A stretch of 35,902 nucleotides of DNA. Origin: Fuerstiella sp. (GTDB taxonomy: Bacteria > Planctomycetota > Planctomycetia > Planctomycetales > Planctomycetaceae). The position numbers and the translations under genes are program-made. Shown piece after piece: positions 16,232-23,788 of this stretch (positions within the stretch are counted from its first letter, which is position 1; each line of letters opens with the position of its first letter). The notes below the pieces were generated by a model. That model was not told the DNA's origin. It ran no database searches and was given only the letters and a program-made list of their open reading frames with translations. The stretch lies in the NCBI GenBank assembly GCA_029247265.1, contig JAQWLN010000039.1, positions 1 to 35,902 of the forward strand, written 5' to 3'.

Positions 16232-16804
16232 TCATTTCGCTTTTGGCCCGACAAGTTCGATCAGGTTGCCGTCCGGATCTGCGATCACCGTAAGGAATAT
16301 CGGCACAGGAGTATCCAGAGGAACACGAATCTGCTCGTTTCCCAGGGCCTTGATCCCTGCCATTTTCATCCGACGAGAAGCCGCATCAATATCGGTAACG
16401 TGAAACGTCAGGTAGCTGTACCCCAATTGTGAATGAATAAATCGATGATCGCCCTTCCTGCTGTCGACTCCCGGAAGTTCCATTAGCTTAACACTGGTAC
16501 CTTCTGAATCTCCATTTGGTGAAAGCACCTGAATGTCGAGGTCATAACCATCGGTGAGTCCTGCATCGCGACAGAAGCCCTGGCCGACGGCAAATCCACC
16601 GGTTTTCTCCAGGCCCACAACCTGGGTGTAGAACCTGACGCTTTCGTCAAGGTCGCTGACAACGATTCCCAGGTCCATCGTCGCATCAGAAAATGTCTTT
16701 TCGACATCGTTCTGAGCGCCGCCAAAGACGACAACTGATGCGGTAGCAAGGACAAACACATTAAGCGCAGTGACAATTCGGCTGTTGAACAGAGGCATGA
16801 ACAT
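16232..16804 (-). CDS. Exported VOC (glyoxalase/bleomycin-resistance fold) protein
   Basis: A 190-residue protein with an N-terminal hydrophobic signal (IVTALNVFVLATASVVVFGG) followed by one VOC domain, seen in MDLGIVVSDLDESVRFY, LTFHVTDIDAASRRM and DPDGNLIELVGP. The first metal-ligand position, often His or Gln, is not obvious (MDLGIV). His in LTFHV and Glu in LIELV are present. Most VOC proteins are cytoplasmic, so the signal peptide is unusual. Starts at ATG 16804, ATG 16798 or TTG 16819 are all possible; none has a strong SD. It is the first gene of the minus-strand set that continues with the DUF1592 gene 37 bp later, so it may work with that exported system. The substrate is unknown. 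Confidence 0.82.
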   Translation of the reverse strand: MFMPLFNSRIVTALNVFVLATASVVVFGGAQNDVEKTFSDATMDLGIVVSDLDESVRFYTQVVGLEKTGGFAVGQGFCRDAGLTDGYDLDIQVLSPNGDSEGTSVKLMELPGVDSRKGDHRFIHSQLGYSYLTFHVTDIDAASRRMKMAGIKALGNEQIRVPLDTPVPIFLTVIADPDGNLIELVGPKAK

Positions 16805-16827
16805 ATCTTTCGTGGTCAAAAAGAACC

Positions 16828-16843
16828 TGGACCCACTGGTCCA
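16828..16843. promoter_or_regulatory. Inverted repeat in divergent promoter region
   Basis: TGGACC (16828-16833) and GGTCCA (16838-16843) are perfect 6-bp arms around CACT. They lie just upstream of the VOC operon start, within the 262-bp gap to the DUF1080 gene. This is a candidate operator; no regulator is encoded nearby. Confidence 0.3.
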
Positions 16844-17066
16844 TAGTCCGCAGTGAAATATGTACGATCGTGCAGTTTGATCACCCCCGACTTCTGTGTC
16901 AAAACCGCCACACCGTCAAATCCGGTTTCCTTTCGAACAGGGATTCACCACAGTGGATTCCGGACCGACCATCGCGTACTCTGAGCTAACTCGCACAAAA
17001 CGAATGGCATCAGGCCTTCCAACATTACTGACTAACTGAATCACAATCCGATCCGGAGATTTCCCA

Positions 17067-17711
17067 ATGTTTCGCAGTATAATTTTATTATCTCTTTCTG
17101 CTGTCCTGCTTAATTCGGCCCATGCGGCAGACAAGGATTCTGATGGCTGGAAGACGTTGTATGACGGCAAAAGTTTTGCCGGCTGGAAGAAAACAGAGAA
17201 TCTGGATTCGTGGAAAATCACGGACGGAAATCTGCAGTGTACGGGCGAACGCAGCCATCTGTTTTATGTCGCGGATGACAAGCCGTTTCGGAATTTTGAG
17301 TTTGAGTGCGAAGTCATGACAACTCCTGGCAGCAATGCAGGGATCTACTTTCACACAAAGCTGCAGGAAGAAGGCTGGCCGAAGTACGGTTACGAATGCC
17401 AGGTGAATATCACTCACGGAGACCCGAAGAAGACAGGAAGCCTGTACGGTGTCGTCAACGTTGGCGCAGAAGATCTGAAGGGTGTGGTCAAGGATAACCA
17501 ATGGTACAAGACCTACATCAAGGTCGAAGGGCGGCATATCACAATCAAGGTGAACGACAAAGTCACAGTGGATTACACAGAAGAGGAAGACAAAAAAGCG
17601 TTCAGCGGGGCGTTCGACCGGAGACTTGGCGAAGGCACATTTGCTCTGCAGGCGCACGACCCCAAAAGCGTCGTATCATTCCGCAACCTCAAAGTGCGTC
17701 GTCTGCCGTAA
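17067..17711 (+). CDS. DUF1080 (3-keto-disaccharide hydrolase-like) secreted protein
   Basis: A 214-residue protein with a clear signal peptide (SIILLSLSAVLLNSAHA) followed by one DUF1080 domain of the concanavalin-like lectin/glucanase fold. Typical family segments are WKTLYDGKSFAGWKK, WKITDGNLQC, NFEFECEV, SNAGIYFHT, GYECQVNI and GTFALQAHDP near the C-terminus. Pfam names the family after 3-keto-disaccharide hydrolase activity, but members in planctomycetes are numerous and mostly uncharacterised. The start at 17067 is supported by GGAG (17055-17058), 8 nt upstream. It stands divergent from the VOC operon and 106 bp before the DUF151 gene. It probably acts on glycans in the periplasm. Confidence 0.93.
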   Translation: MFRSIILLSLSAVLLNSAHAADKDSDGWKTLYDGKSFAGWKKTENLDSWKITDGNLQCTGERSHLFYVADDKPFRNFEFECEVMTTPGSNAGIYFHTKLQEEGWPKYGYECQVNITHGDPKKTGSLYGVVNVGAEDLKGVVKDNQWYKTYIKVEGRHITIKVNDKVTVDYTEEEDKKAFSGAFDRRLGEGTFALQAHDPKSVVSFRNLKVRRLP

Positions 17712-17817
17712 CACGTTTTTCAATCGTGTCGCTCGTCGCATGACGGCAATTCCTGGAATGCACACCGGCCCAGTCGGCTGGTGCTGCTGAAACATTTCCT
17801 GACGGAGTCCCCTCACC

Positions 17818-18240
17818 ATGGGGAAAGAAAGGTGGTTGGCCGTGGCGGTCAAGATGGAACTCACGCGAGTCATTGTCTCAGAGATTAATGATCAGCAGGC
17901 GATCTACCTGAAGGAAGTTGACGGGGCACGCAAGTTTCCGATTCTTGTCGGGGAGTTTGAAGCTGGTATTATCAACCGGCGGCTGCTGGAGGAGCCGCCG
18001 TTTCGGCCGCTGACTCATGACCTGCTGCGTCTCACCATTGAAAGCCTGGGTGGCGAACCACAGGAAGTCGTGGTCACGGAAATGAAGGACCATATTTATT
18101 TCGCTGTACTGAAGGTTAAACAGAACGACCAGCTACTGGAGATTGACTGTCGACCGAGCGACGCAGTGGCTCTATCGGTTCATTACGATCCGCCATTGCC
18201 GATCTACGTGGCAGAGGAAGTTCTGACCGAAGTCAGCTGA
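17818..18240 (+). CDS. DUF151 bifunctional nuclease family protein
   Basis: A 140-residue DUF151 protein. The family is widespread, and a plant homologue was reported to have DNase and RNase activity. The core reads MELTRVIVSEINDQQAIYLKE, with a break before FPILVGEFEAG, then RPLTHDLLRLTIESLGG and DCRPSDAVALSV, all typical. The cytoplasmic protein lacks a signal peptide. Start choice is uncertain. ATG 17818 gives extra residues MGKERWLA that the family usually lacks. GTG 17842 (VAVKMELTRV) has AAAGG at 17828-17832 upstream and fits the family length better. The gene ends where an unused ATG of the next frame begins, and a strong hairpin follows 12 bp later. Confidence 0.88.
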   Translation: MGKERWLAVAVKMELTRVIVSEINDQQAIYLKEVDGARKFPILVGEFEAGIINRRLLEEPPFRPLTHDLLRLTIESLGGEPQEVVVTEMKDHIYFAVLKVKQNDQLLEIDCRPSDAVALSVHYDPPLPIYVAEEVLTEVS

Positions 18241-18252
18241 TGTCACGAAGCG

Positions 18253-18274
18253 GCCGGCACGCCTGCGTGCCGGC
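18253..18274 (+). terminator. Strong GC-rich hairpin, probable terminator of the DUF151 gene
   Basis: GCCGGCACG (18253-18261) pairs perfectly with CGTGCCGGC (18266-18274) around the loop CCTG. The sequence TTTCCTCT follows. It is 12 bp downstream of the DUF151 stop and 76 bp upstream of the next gene's likely GTG start. The T-run is only three bases, so it is either an imperfect intrinsic terminator or a REP-type element. Confidence 0.6.
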
Positions 18275-18334
18275 TTTCCTCTGCTGTGCTGGTTGCAAAC
18301 TGAAACCTGCACCAACGCGGACCGATCATTTTTC

Positions 18335-18341
18335 AGGGAGG
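18335..18341 (+). promoter_or_regulatory. Strong Shine-Dalgarno for a GTG start
   Basis: AGGGAGG lies 9 nt before the GTG at 18351. It is the best ribosome binding site seen in the window. It moves the start of the following gene downstream from the ATG at 18240, which lies before the hairpin. Confidence 0.7.
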
Positions 18342-18350
18342 CCTTCGAAA

Positions 18351-19334
18351 GTGCGGATTCGCCTGCAGCATCTTATGGTCGTCGTGTGCATCAGTTTCAA
18401 ATGCGCCTCGGCGCAGTCGACCGTGTGGGGGTTGCAGAGTGGCGATCGATTTTCCGTCATCACCACGATTGACAGCGAAACCGTCATTCAGCTGGCTGAC
18501 AGCGCTCCGGTCACTTCCACATCGAAGGAACAGCTGGAGCTGGAGTATCTGGTTGGGCGAGTCAGGCCGGCTGAGACCGAAATGCAGGTGCGTGTGGCCA
18601 GCTTTGTTCGTATCGGCAGTTCGGGAAATTCCTTCACCGATTCGATGTTCGACCAACGATTGAAACTGCTGGAACGAATACCGATCACGATCCGAGTCGA
18701 TCCCAACGGGGTGGTCACCAACCTGTCCGGATACCGCGAATCGCTGAAACAGTTCGCCGGCCCCGACCGGAAAATGCTGCAGATTCTGCACGAGGCATGG
18801 CCGCAGCAATCGTTCGAATCATGGATCGGGCGGCCGTTCTGGTTAACGAAGCCTGGCGATGACAATGAAGCCCGAGAGTCCTGGGAACGAATCGACCAGC
18901 TGTCACTGGGCTTAATGGGCGGCCTGCGAACCGTTGCAACGTGTCGCATCGATTCGCAGACGGACGATTCCGCGAAGGTCCTGGTGTCCGGTGCGGCACG
19001 ACTGATTGCACCGTCGCCGTCAGACAATGATGCGTCTCCACGAAGCGTCAGCTTTACTGACGTGGAAGTAACAGACAGATCATTTGCCGGAGAGGGACTG
19101 ATGCTGCTTCCGGAAAAGACGGAGGACGAAGATTCCAAACCCGTCCAACTTCGCCCCTGGTTCGCCAGCCTCGCCCTGAACTGGTCTGTCACCGGCAAGG
19201 CAAATATCACGAACAGCGGCCGGTCTCAGAACGTATCGTTCCAGCACCGGCAAAAGCAGTCGTCTGAACTGCAACCCAATTTCCGGATGGGACGACCTGC
19301 CGCGATCAGTTTTCCAACTCCCCCCCCACGATAG
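18351..19334 (+). CDS. Exported hypothetical protein
   Basis: A 327-residue protein I do not recognise. From the GTG start the N-terminus reads as a signal peptide (RIRLQHLMVVVCISF, with a break before KCASAQS and a cleavage site after it). The mature part contains ERIPITIRVDPNGVVTNLSG and VTGKANITNSGR, and looks mainly beta-strand. The layout of RFSVITTIDSETVIQL near the start and ERIPITIRVDPNG in the middle is like planctomycete proteins that describe a DUF6263-like or lipoprotein-type fold, but I cannot confirm a family. An ATG at 18240 would precede the hairpin and hide the signal peptide. The protein ends in a proline-rich PTPPPR tail. It is convergent with the DUF1549 gene. Confidence 0.7.
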   Translation: MRIRLQHLMVVVCISFKCASAQSTVWGLQSGDRFSVITTIDSETVIQLADSAPVTSTSKEQLELEYLVGRVRPAETEMQVRVASFVRIGSSGNSFTDSMFDQRLKLLERIPITIRVDPNGVVTNLSGYRESLKQFAGPDRKMLQILHEAWPQQSFESWIGRPFWLTKPGDDNEARESWERIDQLSLGLMGGLRTVATCRIDSQTDDSAKVLVSGAARLIAPSPSDNDASPRSVSFTDVEVTDRSFAGEGLMLLPEKTEDEDSKPVQLRPWFASLALNWSVTGKANITNSGRSQNVSFQHRQKQSSELQPNFRMGRPAAISFPTPPPR

Positions 19335-19427
19335 GTGGCCGAACGACGGGACGCAGAGTTTCACAGAATCTGGCGCAGTGCCGTTACACCGTATTACGCT
19401 GAGTTATGGCCGCGAAAAACACTTTCC

Positions 19428-19444
19428 AGCCTGCAAAACAGGCT
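19428..19444. terminator. Small hairpin between convergent genes
   Basis: AGCCTG (19428-19433) and CAGGCT (19439-19444) flank CAAAA in the 151-bp gap between the hypothetical gene and the convergent DUF1549 gene. The 6-bp stem is followed by TCCC on the plus strand. It is a weak terminator candidate for either gene. Confidence 0.3.
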
Positions 19445-19485
19445 TCCCACGAGCCCGAACGTGCTACGTGCTTTCGAAAACTGCT

Positions 19486-21948
19486 CTAGTGAATGAACAA
19501 AAATTCGCGGCTGTTCAGCAAAGCCCACAGCAGATCTTCAAGACCCTGCCTTCGGTTTTCACTTCCGGCAATCACGGCAGACGCCTGGGTGAATTCTGCA
19601 GGTGTCGGTGGCCTGCTCATTGTGACCAGGTACAACTCCGCGATAGCCTTTTGGTCATCCGCTTTTTCCAGCTGCGTGATCCGGCCGGCCTTGTCAGTCA
19701 GCTTACGATTCACCACATCGCCGTTGGCAATGTGCAGCACCTGAGAAAGATTCGGCTGAGCTGTTCGTTCACATTCACAGGTGATAACACGTTGAGGCCG
19801 TCCAAGCGTGTCCAGAAAGTACGATGTGTAATTAGGATCCGGCAACTCGATCGCACGTGTTCCGACCGGTACACCGGAAAATCGTTCGCGCGTTCCGCAG
19901 GCAAAATCGATGCCATCCAGCAGCGCTTCGGCAGGCATCCGCTTCACGTAATAGTGCAGATACAGCCGATCGTCAGTCGCGTTTTCCGGACGCGGACTGG
20001 CATCAAGCTGATAGACTCGTGATGTCATGATCGACTTCATCAGGTGCTTCAGATCAAAGCCATGGTCAACAAAATCCTGCGCCAGTGCCTCCAGCAATTC
20101 CGGATTCGATGGGGGATTTGTCGCTCTCATGTCGTCGATGGGTTCCACAATGCCTTTTGCCATAAAGTGCCCCCAGACACGATTGACGATATTGCGAGAA
20201 AACAAGTCGTTATCCGGGGACGTGATCCACTCTGACAGGGGCCGACGCAAATCGCGAACATCCGCCATGTCGCCAGCTTCGTCACCGAGCGGCTTGGGCG
20301 CCATCGTCTGCCGCGTACGAGGGTGTCGGATGGAACCGGTGGGATTGAGCTTCACCACCGTGTCCGCCCCAAGAGCACCAAAATCAGTGCTCGCTTTTGT
20401 GCCGACGCGAGTGAAGAAAGCGGCCAGCCCGTAATAATCGGCCTGGCTGTAGGCTTCGAATGGATGATGGTGACACTTCGCACACTGCAGGCGAACTCCC
20501 AGAAAAATCTGGGCCGTTGTTTCCGCAAGATCAGTCGGCGTCTTTGCCGTCTTGAAATAGTTGGCCGGTCCGTTTTGATAGATGGATCCCTGCGCCGTAA
20601 TGATTGCACGAACAAATTGATCGACCGGTTTGTTTTCGCGTAGAGAATTTCGTACCCAGTTGGAAAACGCCCACATACCGCCATCACCAAGTGTATTGCG
20701 ATTGATGCGGACCAGGTCTCCCCATTTGAGAGTCCACCATGCGCTCCACTCATTTCCATAGATGTCTCGCGCGGGGTCGCCGGCCAGCCCGAGCAGCTCG
20801 TCGATCAGCTGCACGCGTTTGTCAGCTTCTTTCGACTGCAGAAACGTATTGACGCGTTCAGGAGTCGGCAGAGTGCCGATCGCATCAATGAACGCACGGC
20901 GTATGAAATGTTCATCGCTGCAGAGACCTGATGGCTGCACGCCCAGACGCCGCCAGTGAGCTTTGACGTTCTCATCTATGAAATTGTTTGCCGCAAATCC
21001 CGTCAGATCTACATTTTCCCGATGTGGCGACAGCACGTGAGCAACCGTCGCCTGGCCTTCAAATCGAATCATAATGGCCGCCTGACCGTGACCGACAATT
21101 TCCACGTGACCAGACTTGTCCACGCCCGCCACGTTTTCTCCAAGGCTGTCATACCGAGCAACATGTGTGACGTCACGAGTCGTATTATCACTGTAGTGCG
21201 CAACAACCCGCAGCTGCTGAGTTTGATCTGCCAGATACACCCGATTCGAAGGGGATATGGAAAGCGAAACCACCTGAGCGTCCTTCTTAGCGTCAGGCTG
21301 TTTCAGACCGTCAGCGATCCATGCCTTTACAACGTTGTAGGAATAGGAACCGCTGCGAAACCGCATGCCGCCGCCGTGACCGGTTTCCAGAGTTGCCTTC
21401 TTCAGCACCAAACTGTCTTCCGGCCGCACAGCAGAGACCCGTCGCTGGTGCAGGTCACGGACGAGTGCAGGGTAGTCCTGTTCCGGGGCGTAACCGAGCA
21501 GCGAAAGTTTCAAACCACCTTTCCCATACTGCGACGCATGGCAGGCTCCTTGATTGCATCCGGCCTTGGACAGAACGGGCATGACATCCTTCTGAAAACT
21601 GACGGGAAACTCACCGCCCATACCCGACACTTCGATCGGCACTTCGACAGCAGCATCACCGCGTTCAATTCGAACAGCAGCCGTACCAGACTTCAGCGGA
21701 GTCACAACACCCGTCGTCGAGACCGTTATGAGATCCGGCGTCAGGTTGCGATAGGTCACGGATCGAGTGACATCGACGGGACCACCAGCTGCGTCAGGTT
21801 CTGTCGCCACCATCTGCAGCCGTTCATGTGGACCGACAAGCGCTGCTGAAACCGGTTCCACAGAAAACTGGTCAGCCACGACAGACGCGGTCGAGAACGA
21901 CATCAGAGCTGCGGTGGCTGCGACAGGGAATGTAATTCTGAACGGCAT
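19486..21948 (-). CDS. Big2-like/DUF1549/DUF1553 cytochrome-type protein
   Basis: An 820-residue exported protein with a signal peptide (about 1-25). A bacterial Ig-like (Big2-type) region (about 28-107) leads into a cytochrome-like segment with CNQGACH (131-137), a CX4CH spacing instead of CXXCH. A second Big2-like region spans about 225-305. DUF1549 (about 320-525) contains a canonical CAKCH (489-493), and DUF1553 fills the C-terminal part (LSEWITSPDNDLFSRNIVNRVWGHF region). The family is nearly confined to Planctomycetes and related phyla, and its function is unknown. A TTG at 21999 is possible, but ATG 21948 begins the signal peptide correctly. It is divergent from a DUF1501 gene, the usual partner of this family. 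Confidence 0.92.
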   Translation of the reverse strand: MPFRITFPVAATAALMSFSTASVVADQFSVEPVSAALVGPHERLQMVATEPDAAGGPVDVTRSVTYRNLTPDLITVSTTGVVTPLKSGTAAVRIERGDAAVEVPIEVSGMGGEFPVSFQKDVMPVLSKAGCNQGACHASQYGKGGLKLSLLGYAPEQDYPALVRDLHQRRVSAVRPEDSLVLKKATLETGHGGGMRFRSGSYSYNVVKAWIADGLKQPDAKKDAQVVSLSISPSNRVYLADQTQQLRVVAHYSDNTTRDVTHVARYDSLGENVAGVDKSGHVEIVGHGQAAIMIRFEGQATVAHVLSPHRENVDLTGFAANNFIDENVKAHWRRLGVQPSGLCSDEHFIRRAFIDAIGTLPTPERVNTFLQSKEADKRVQLIDELLGLAGDPARDIYGNEWSAWWTLKWGDLVRINRNTLGDGGMWAFSNWVRNSLRENKPVDQFVRAIITAQGSIYQNGPANYFKTAKTPTDLAETTAQIFLGVRLQCAKCHHHPFEAYSQADYYGLAAFFTRVGTKASTDFGALGADTVVKLNPTGSIRHPRTRQTMAPKPLGDEAGDMADVRDLRRPLSEWITSPDNDLFSRNIVNRVWGHFMAKGIVEPIDDMRATNPPSNPELLEALAQDFVDHGFDLKHLMKSIMTSRVYQLDASPRPENATDDRLYLHYYVKRMPAEALLDGIDFACGTRERFSGVPVGTRAIELPDPNYTSYFLDTLGRPQRVITCECERTAQPNLSQVLHIANGDVVNRKLTDKAGRITQLEKADDQKAIAELYLVTMSRPPTPAEFTQASAVIAGSENRRQGLEDLLWALLNSREFLFIH

Positions 21949-22033
21949 GATGGTACCGGGGCGGGATGAAAAGACTGTAAAAACCGTCGTATCCGTCAAG
22001 ACACTCGCGATATTCCGAACACAGCGGAACCAT

Positions 22034-22053
22034 CACTCGAACTCATTCAAGTG
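22034..22053. promoter_or_regulatory. Inverted repeat, operator-like
   Basis: CACTCGAA (22034-22041) and TTCAAGTG (22046-22053) are 8-bp arms with one mismatch around CTCA. The size and symmetry would suit a dimeric repressor. No regulator gene is nearby. Confidence 0.3.
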
Positions 22054-22118
22054 TAGTCGCACCAATTGAGACGCAGGTCGTGAATTCTGTGAAAACCGGA
22101 GTTACTGGTCGTCTCAAC

Positions 22119-22133
22119 GTAAACAAAGTTTAC
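22119..22133. promoter_or_regulatory. Perfect GTAAAC palindrome, operator-like
   Basis: GTAAAC (22119-22124) and GTTTAC (22128-22133) flank AAA. The AT-rich symmetric site lies about 170 bp from the DUF1549 start and 85 bp before the possible TATACT element, so it could be an operator. Confidence 0.35.
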
Positions 22134-22225
22134 CGAGCGATTGTCCCCCGATACAATTGTGGTCCCCGAATTCGTTAGTGGTCGGCACGCCGAAAGAGCC
22201 GATTACTATACTACTCCTGCCTGAA

Positions 22226-22240
22226 TGCGGCCTGGCCGCA
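22226..22240. promoter_or_regulatory. Perfect 7-bp palindrome in DUF1501 leader
   Basis: TGCGGCC (22226-22232) and GGCCGCA (22234-22240) flank a single T, followed by GAAAAAACGA. The one-base centre makes it more likely a DNA-level binding site than an RNA hairpin. Confidence 0.3.
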
Positions 22241-22353
22241 GAAAAAACGAGCGACGGCTCGGAATCAAGACCACCTGCACGCTGGTTGCGGACTCATTCT
22301 GCGGCCCACCAGAAAATTCTTCCTACCTCCCGAATTCAGATTAGGCATCTGCC

Positions 22354-23667
22354 ATGCTGAGCCTGCTTCCGCAACACCAATCCAATTGCGAAACCTCGAG
22401 CCGCCGAAATTTCATGCTGCAGGTCGGATCGCTGGCGGGTGTCGGACTGTCACTCGATCAGCTGTTGCGCGCCGCGAGCGTATCGGCCAAACGGGACGTC
22501 AGCTGTATTCTGATCTGGACACGTGGAGGCACCAGTCACCACGACACGCTGGACCCGAAGCCGAACGCCAAAGCCGAGGTGCGCGGAGACTTTGGAGTCA
22601 TCGACACAGCTCTGCCAGGTGTGCAGTTCACGGATCAGATGCCACGGTTTGCGAAAGACGCCGGACGGTTCGCCGTCATGCGAAATCTCAATCCGCTGAA
22701 TGGCAGTCACGCAACAGCTGACGCCTTCATGATGTCCGGCCACAAGTTCAATCCGTCCATCACTTATCCGTGTTTTGGATCCGTCGTTGCCAGGGAGAAG
22801 GGATTCGACGGCACGATTCCGCCTTTTATTCAGGTCGGCACGAACGTGGACCGTCGCTTTGGCGGAGGCTTGGCTGGCTACCTGGGCATCGCTCATAATC
22901 CCTTCGAGCTGCCGGGCGATCCCAGTAGTTCCAAATTCACAGTCCGAGACATCAAACCGTACGGTGGCATCAGTGCCAGTCGCATGGACTATCGCCAGAA
23001 GGCTCTGCAAACCATCGACACGTTTCAGCGTCAGCTAGAAAAACAACCGGACGCGTTGAGTGCCGTTGACGAGCACTATCAGAATGCGTTCAGTATTATC
23101 AATTCTCAGGACACGCAGAAGGCGTTCGATCTGCCCGCCGAATCCGACAGGCTGCGTGATGACTACGGCCGAACAAATCTGGGACAAAGCTGCTTACTGG
23201 CTCGACGATTAATCGAAGCTGGCACCCGATTCGTAACGGTGACGAGTGGCGGCTGGGATACGCACACGAAGAACTTCACGGGGCTGAAGAAGCTGCTGCC
23301 ACCGCTGGACCAGGCCTTCCCGGCACTGGTCACGGACCTGCAGGAACGCGGCATGCTGGACACAACGCTGGTTGTCTGGATGACGGACTTCGGTCGAACT
23401 CCGATCATCAACTCCGCAGCCGGTCGAGATCACTGGTCATCGGCCAGCGTGTTGTGCATGGCTGGAGCGGGCACGCCTGCAGGTATGGTTCTCGGCGAAA
23501 CCGATGACACCGGCGCGAAACCGGTCGGTCAGGAGTACTATCCGGCTGATGTCGCTGCCAGCATCTACACGAAGCTGGGCGTACCGCTGGATACTGTTCA
23601 TGTCGCGCCGGACGGTCGCCCCATGCGACTGTGTGACGGAAACGTGATCAAAGAATTCATGGGATGA
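22354..23667 (+). CDS. DUF1501 protein, Tat-exported
   Basis: A 437-residue DUF1501 protein with a twin-arginine-type N-terminus (SSRRNFMLQVGSLAGVGLSL). The family core, related to alkaline phosphatase/sulfatase folds, is visible in WTRGGTSHHDTLDPKP, SGGWDTHTKNF, WMTDFGRTP and AAGRDHWSSA; Asp and His in these are the likely metal ligands. The start codon is weakly supported: there is no strong SD, only TAGG a few bases before it. It is divergent from the DUF1549/DUF1553 gene and 121 bp before the PPC-repeat gene. This is the standard planctomycete arrangement, in which the DUF1501 and DUF1549 proteins are believed to act together. The reaction is not known. Confidence 0.92.
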   Translation: MLSLLPQHQSNCETSSRRNFMLQVGSLAGVGLSLDQLLRAASVSAKRDVSCILIWTRGGTSHHDTLDPKPNAKAEVRGDFGVIDTALPGVQFTDQMPRFAKDAGRFAVMRNLNPLNGSHATADAFMMSGHKFNPSITYPCFGSVVAREKGFDGTIPPFIQVGTNVDRRFGGGLAGYLGIAHNPFELPGDPSSSKFTVRDIKPYGGISASRMDYRQKALQTIDTFQRQLEKQPDALSAVDEHYQNAFSIINSQDTQKAFDLPAESDRLRDDYGRTNLGQSCLLARRLIEAGTRFVTVTSGGWDTHTKNFTGLKKLLPPLDQAFPALVTDLQERGMLDTTLVVWMTDFGRTPIINSAAGRDHWSSASVLCMAGAGTPAGMVLGETDDTGAKPVGQEYYPADVAASIYTKLGVPLDTVHVAPDGRPMRLCDGNVIKEFMG

Positions 23668-23788
23668 TGCTGGTGAGAGGGTCGGGGAATTTTTTCGGCC
23701 GGCAACGATTCCATCATAACGTCCATTCGTCCGAAAAAGACTCCCGATCCTGTTCCCGTGTCAGCCGCAGGAAACGAAAGCAAAGCCT

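Larger units (their letters stand above)
21949..22353. promoter_or_regulatory. 405-bp divergent intergenic region rich in palindromes
   Basis: This gap separates the DUF1549 gene from the divergent DUF1501 gene. It has no credible coding frame. It contains three separate inverted repeats listed individually, and a TATACT hexamer (22207-22212) that could be a -10 element for the plus-strand gene. I could not find a convincing -35 at the right spacing. The leader to the DUF1501 start would be about 130 nt. Confidence 0.4.

Noticed and set aside
20956..21849. 297-residue plus-strand open frame
   Set aside because: It is antisense to the DUF1549 protein, whose domains and heme-type motifs are clear.
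22207..22212. TATACT as a firm -10 promoter element
   Set aside because: No matching -35 hexamer at 16-18 bp; kept only as a tentative remark.
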